NCBI RefSeq assembly: GCF_026625565.1
Contig: NZ_CP112998.1
Location: 3,536,501-3,600,500 of the forward strand
DNA length: 64,000 bases
Direction: 5' to 3'
Source of the DNA: Dyadobacter pollutisoli
Lineage (GTDB): Bacteria > Bacteroidota > Bacteroidia > Cytophagales > Spirosomataceae
Shown: positions 62,536 through 64,000 of the stretch, in pieces
How the letters are laid out: each line of letters opens with the position of its first letter
Position numbering within the stretch: position 1 is the first letter of the stretch
Notes under the pieces: model-generated
The model's database searches: none
Seen by the model: only the letters and a program-made list of their open reading frames with translations
Told to the model about the DNA's origin: nothing
Position numbers and translations under genes: made by a program

Positions 62536-63237
62536 TCAATCCCGTTTCCGGAAATACACATTGTTGCTGATCGATTCAAGCCTCACTTCCGGCCCGCCGC
62601 CATTGAACGTCCCTTCCAGCAAATAGCCGACAATGGGGTCTTTTTGCTTCTTATTTTTGAAATCAATGTTCAGGTCTGAATACACTTCGCCGGTAATGGT
62701 TTTCATCGCGACATTAGCGCCTGTCGCCTTTGGCCAGCTCATATCCACATATCCGCTGATCGTTTTGGCTAGAACCGTCGCAGTAGCACCTTCAATATCA
62801 ATGTTGCCGTTAATCGTCTCCAGTTTCAGCTTTGCCTGGCGTGGCAGGTACACCTGGTAAGTGATTTCACTGCATACATAGTAGCGCTCGTTGCCGTTGC
62901 TGCTGTTCCACGTACTTTTTTTACTGCCTGGGCAATCCTCTCCTTTCCCTTGTTTCAGCAACTCCTGATCATAATCTGTTTTCAGGGTCACCTCATCCGC
63001 CGTTGTACTTTTGGTAACCAGCAGGCCATCATTCAACTTTCCCTTGTTGATCGTAACCGCAATACGTACAGACACTTCTGCTTTATCCCAATACCTAACC
63101 CTGATGCTGTCCGCAAATTTCAAATTCAGGTTCACGGTCTTGCCGGCCGAGTATGGCAGACTGTTTTCAATGATCTTCTGGGCGAAAAGCGGACCGCTTA
63201 TCAAGGCAAGGGCGAACAGGAATAGTATATTTTTCAT
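62536..63237 (-). CDS. Secreted DUF4097-like beta-repeat protein
   Basis: The 233-residue product has a signal peptide ending PLFAQ, then beta-strand repeats of the DUF4097/GIN-domain type: LKLETINGNIDIEGATATVL, VLAKTISGYVDMSWP and VAMKTITGEVYSDLN, ending with VRLESISNNVYFRKRD. Such proteins form short right-handed beta solenoids and often accompany anti-sigma factors, but no such gene is in view. It lies 27 bp downstream of a second DUF4097-like gene on the same strand. Confidence 0.78.
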   Translation of the reverse strand: MKNILFLFALALISGPLFAQKIIENSLPYSAGKTVNLNLKFADSIRVRYWDKAEVSVRIAVTINKGKLNDGLLVTKSTTADEVTLKTDYDQELLKQGKGEDCPGSKKSTWNSSNGNERYYVCSEITYQVYLPRQAKLKLETINGNIDIEGATATVLAKTISGYVDMSWPKATGANVAMKTITGEVYSDLNIDFKNKKQKDPIVGYLLEGTFNGGGPEVRLESISNNVYFRKRD

Positions 63238-63264
63238 GGTTTAGATTGCTATTTGAGTGAACTA

Positions 63265-64000
63265 TTACTTTTGCTTACGGATATAAATGTCACTGCTTAT
63301 GGTATTGAGCTGGATTTCAACCCCACCTCCATTGGTAGTACCTTCAATGTTGCTGCCACCTCCCACTTTCGACATTCCGTCCTTTGAATTTTTAAGCCCC
63401 AGGTCAAAATCCGTGTACATTTCACCATTGATCGAGCGTAATTTCAGGTTAGACTTCACCGTCGCAGGCAACGACACATCAATCACCCCACTAATGCTCG
63501 AAATCGCAGTGGGCTTGCCCTGGTTTACATTGGAAAAAGCTGCCTTCACGTCCCCGCTCGTACTGTTCGCTACCACCGGGCCAGTCACGTTGTTGAGATT
63601 AATATTGGCATTATTGGTACGAATTTCCAAGTCCCCATCCACATTATTGACGCTTATTCCCGCTCCTCCCTGCCAGTTGGTTTGCTGATATAAAACAGAA
63701 ACCTGGCGCGGTATACGCATCGTATATTTGATAGACTTGCGGGTAGCTTTCTCGATTTTCAGGCCATTGGCATCCGGAGTGACCGATAGTCCTATTCCCG
63801 AATTGTCCACCGCGGTATAGTAAAGCGGCTTCAAACCCTTCGCACGCTCAGGCGGCGCCTCATACCCTGACGAGGCCTGGATCACGACCTCGTCGCCATT
63901 GTACCCTTCAATTTTGATATCGCTATCCGCCATTTCAATGGTTAGTTTCCGATCTTTCGAATTGGCCAGTTTGGTTTTGAATTCCGGGGTTTGCGCCTGT
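63265..64000 (-). CDS. Secreted DUF4097-like protein, 5' end outside window
   Basis: The frame is open to the right-hand edge of the window (in-frame residues QAQTPEFKTKLANSKDRKLT precede the Met at 63933), so this is a partial gene of at least 245 codons. The QA/QTPEF break looks like a signal-peptidase site. It contains DUF4097-type repeats: LEIRTNNANINLNNVTGPVV, AISSISGVIDVSLP and LKLRSINGEMYTDFDL, with the end VEIQLNTISSDIYIRKQK resembling the end of the next gene. The two probably arose by duplication. Confidence 0.8.
   Translation of the reverse strand, partial: QAQTPEFKTKLANSKDRKLTIEMADSDIKIEGYNGDEVVIQASSGYEAPPERAKGLKPLYYTAVDNSGIGLSVTPDANGLKIEKATRKSIKYTMRIPRQVSVLYQQTNWQGGAGISVNNVDGDLEIRTNNANINLNNVTGPVVANSTSGDVKAAFSNVNQGKPTAISSISGVIDVSLPATVKSNLKLRSINGEMYTDFDLGLKNSKDGMSKVGGGSNIEGTTNGGGVEIQLNTISSDIYIRKQK

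Noticed and set aside
62232..62570. Two overlapping open frames on opposite strands (62232-62495 minus and 62313-62570 plus)
   Set aside because: Both run through a strong terminator-like hairpin at 62373-62410 and give no recognisable domain; they are most likely chance.

Overview
The window looks like chromosome from a pigmented, aerobic, polysaccharide-degrading member of the Bacteroidota, probably Cytophagales (a Dyadobacter/Spirosoma-like genus). This is inferred from: carotenoid genes with a CrtYcd-type lycopene cyclase; C-terminal type IX secretion sorting tails on three secreted enzymes; many secreted glycosidases and sulfatases; a DUF2723 membrane protein; and Bacteroidota-style promoter motifs (TTG, about 20 bp, TAnnTTTG). 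No rRNA, tRNA, CRISPR array or intact transposase was seen.

Layout. 1-2786 (+): the end of crtI, then crtB, idi, crtZ and crtY, a beta-carotene/zeaxanthin pathway with ATGA overlaps. 2742-6514 (-): a phenolic-lipid-like cassette whose first gene fuses a UbiA prenyltransferase to a type III polyketide synthase, followed by a methyltransferase and a flavoprotein. 6685-10170: a lipoprotein, a GH26 mannanase, and an Lrp regulator with an EamA exporter. 10382-15348 (-): a likely sulfur-scavenging transcription unit made of a promoter, a 34-residue leader peptide ending in four cysteines, a periplasmic binding protein, a sulfatase fragment and two sulfatases. 15402-17022 (-): a PIN toxin/antitoxin pair and a ThuA-like protein.

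17109-31638: a complete nitrate assimilation locus. On the minus strand are nirB, nirD, a NarX-like sensor and a NarL-like regulator. Divergently on the plus strand are cobA (first step of siroheme synthesis), an outer-membrane porin, narK, a nitrate reductase fused to its own NADH-dehydrogenase-like module, a siroheme-reductase-like protein with a rubredoxin tail, and narM. Transport, two reduction steps, cofactor supply and sensing are therefore together.

31645-48872: mainly secreted enzymes on the minus strand. These are a purple-acid-phosphatase-like protein, two tandem M1 peptidases whose last 1 kb has been homogenised, a GH-A arabinofuranosidase-like lipoprotein, a Pro/Ser/Thr-rich secreted protein, a GH95-like enzyme and a GH13 trehalose-synthase-like enzyme. 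Between them lie DUF899, DoxX and HxlR genes. 49600-53290 (+): a visibly AT-rich island of small single genes (DUF2071, an unknown, nucleotidyltransferase-HEPN, MmcQ/YjbR, a small secreted protein) with imperfect palindromes at cassette-like boundaries. 53301-64000: a DUF2723 glycosyltransferase, an FtsX/MacB-type permease, a two-component pair, small unknowns, and two DUF4097-like secreted proteins, the second cut by the window edge.

The strongest candidates for new biology are the UbiA-type III PKS fusion cassette, the Cys-terminated leader peptide in front of the binding-protein/sulfatase unit, and the unusual electron-transfer components of the nitrate reductase operon. All calls come from reading the sequence; no database search was run, and identity figures are hand counts.
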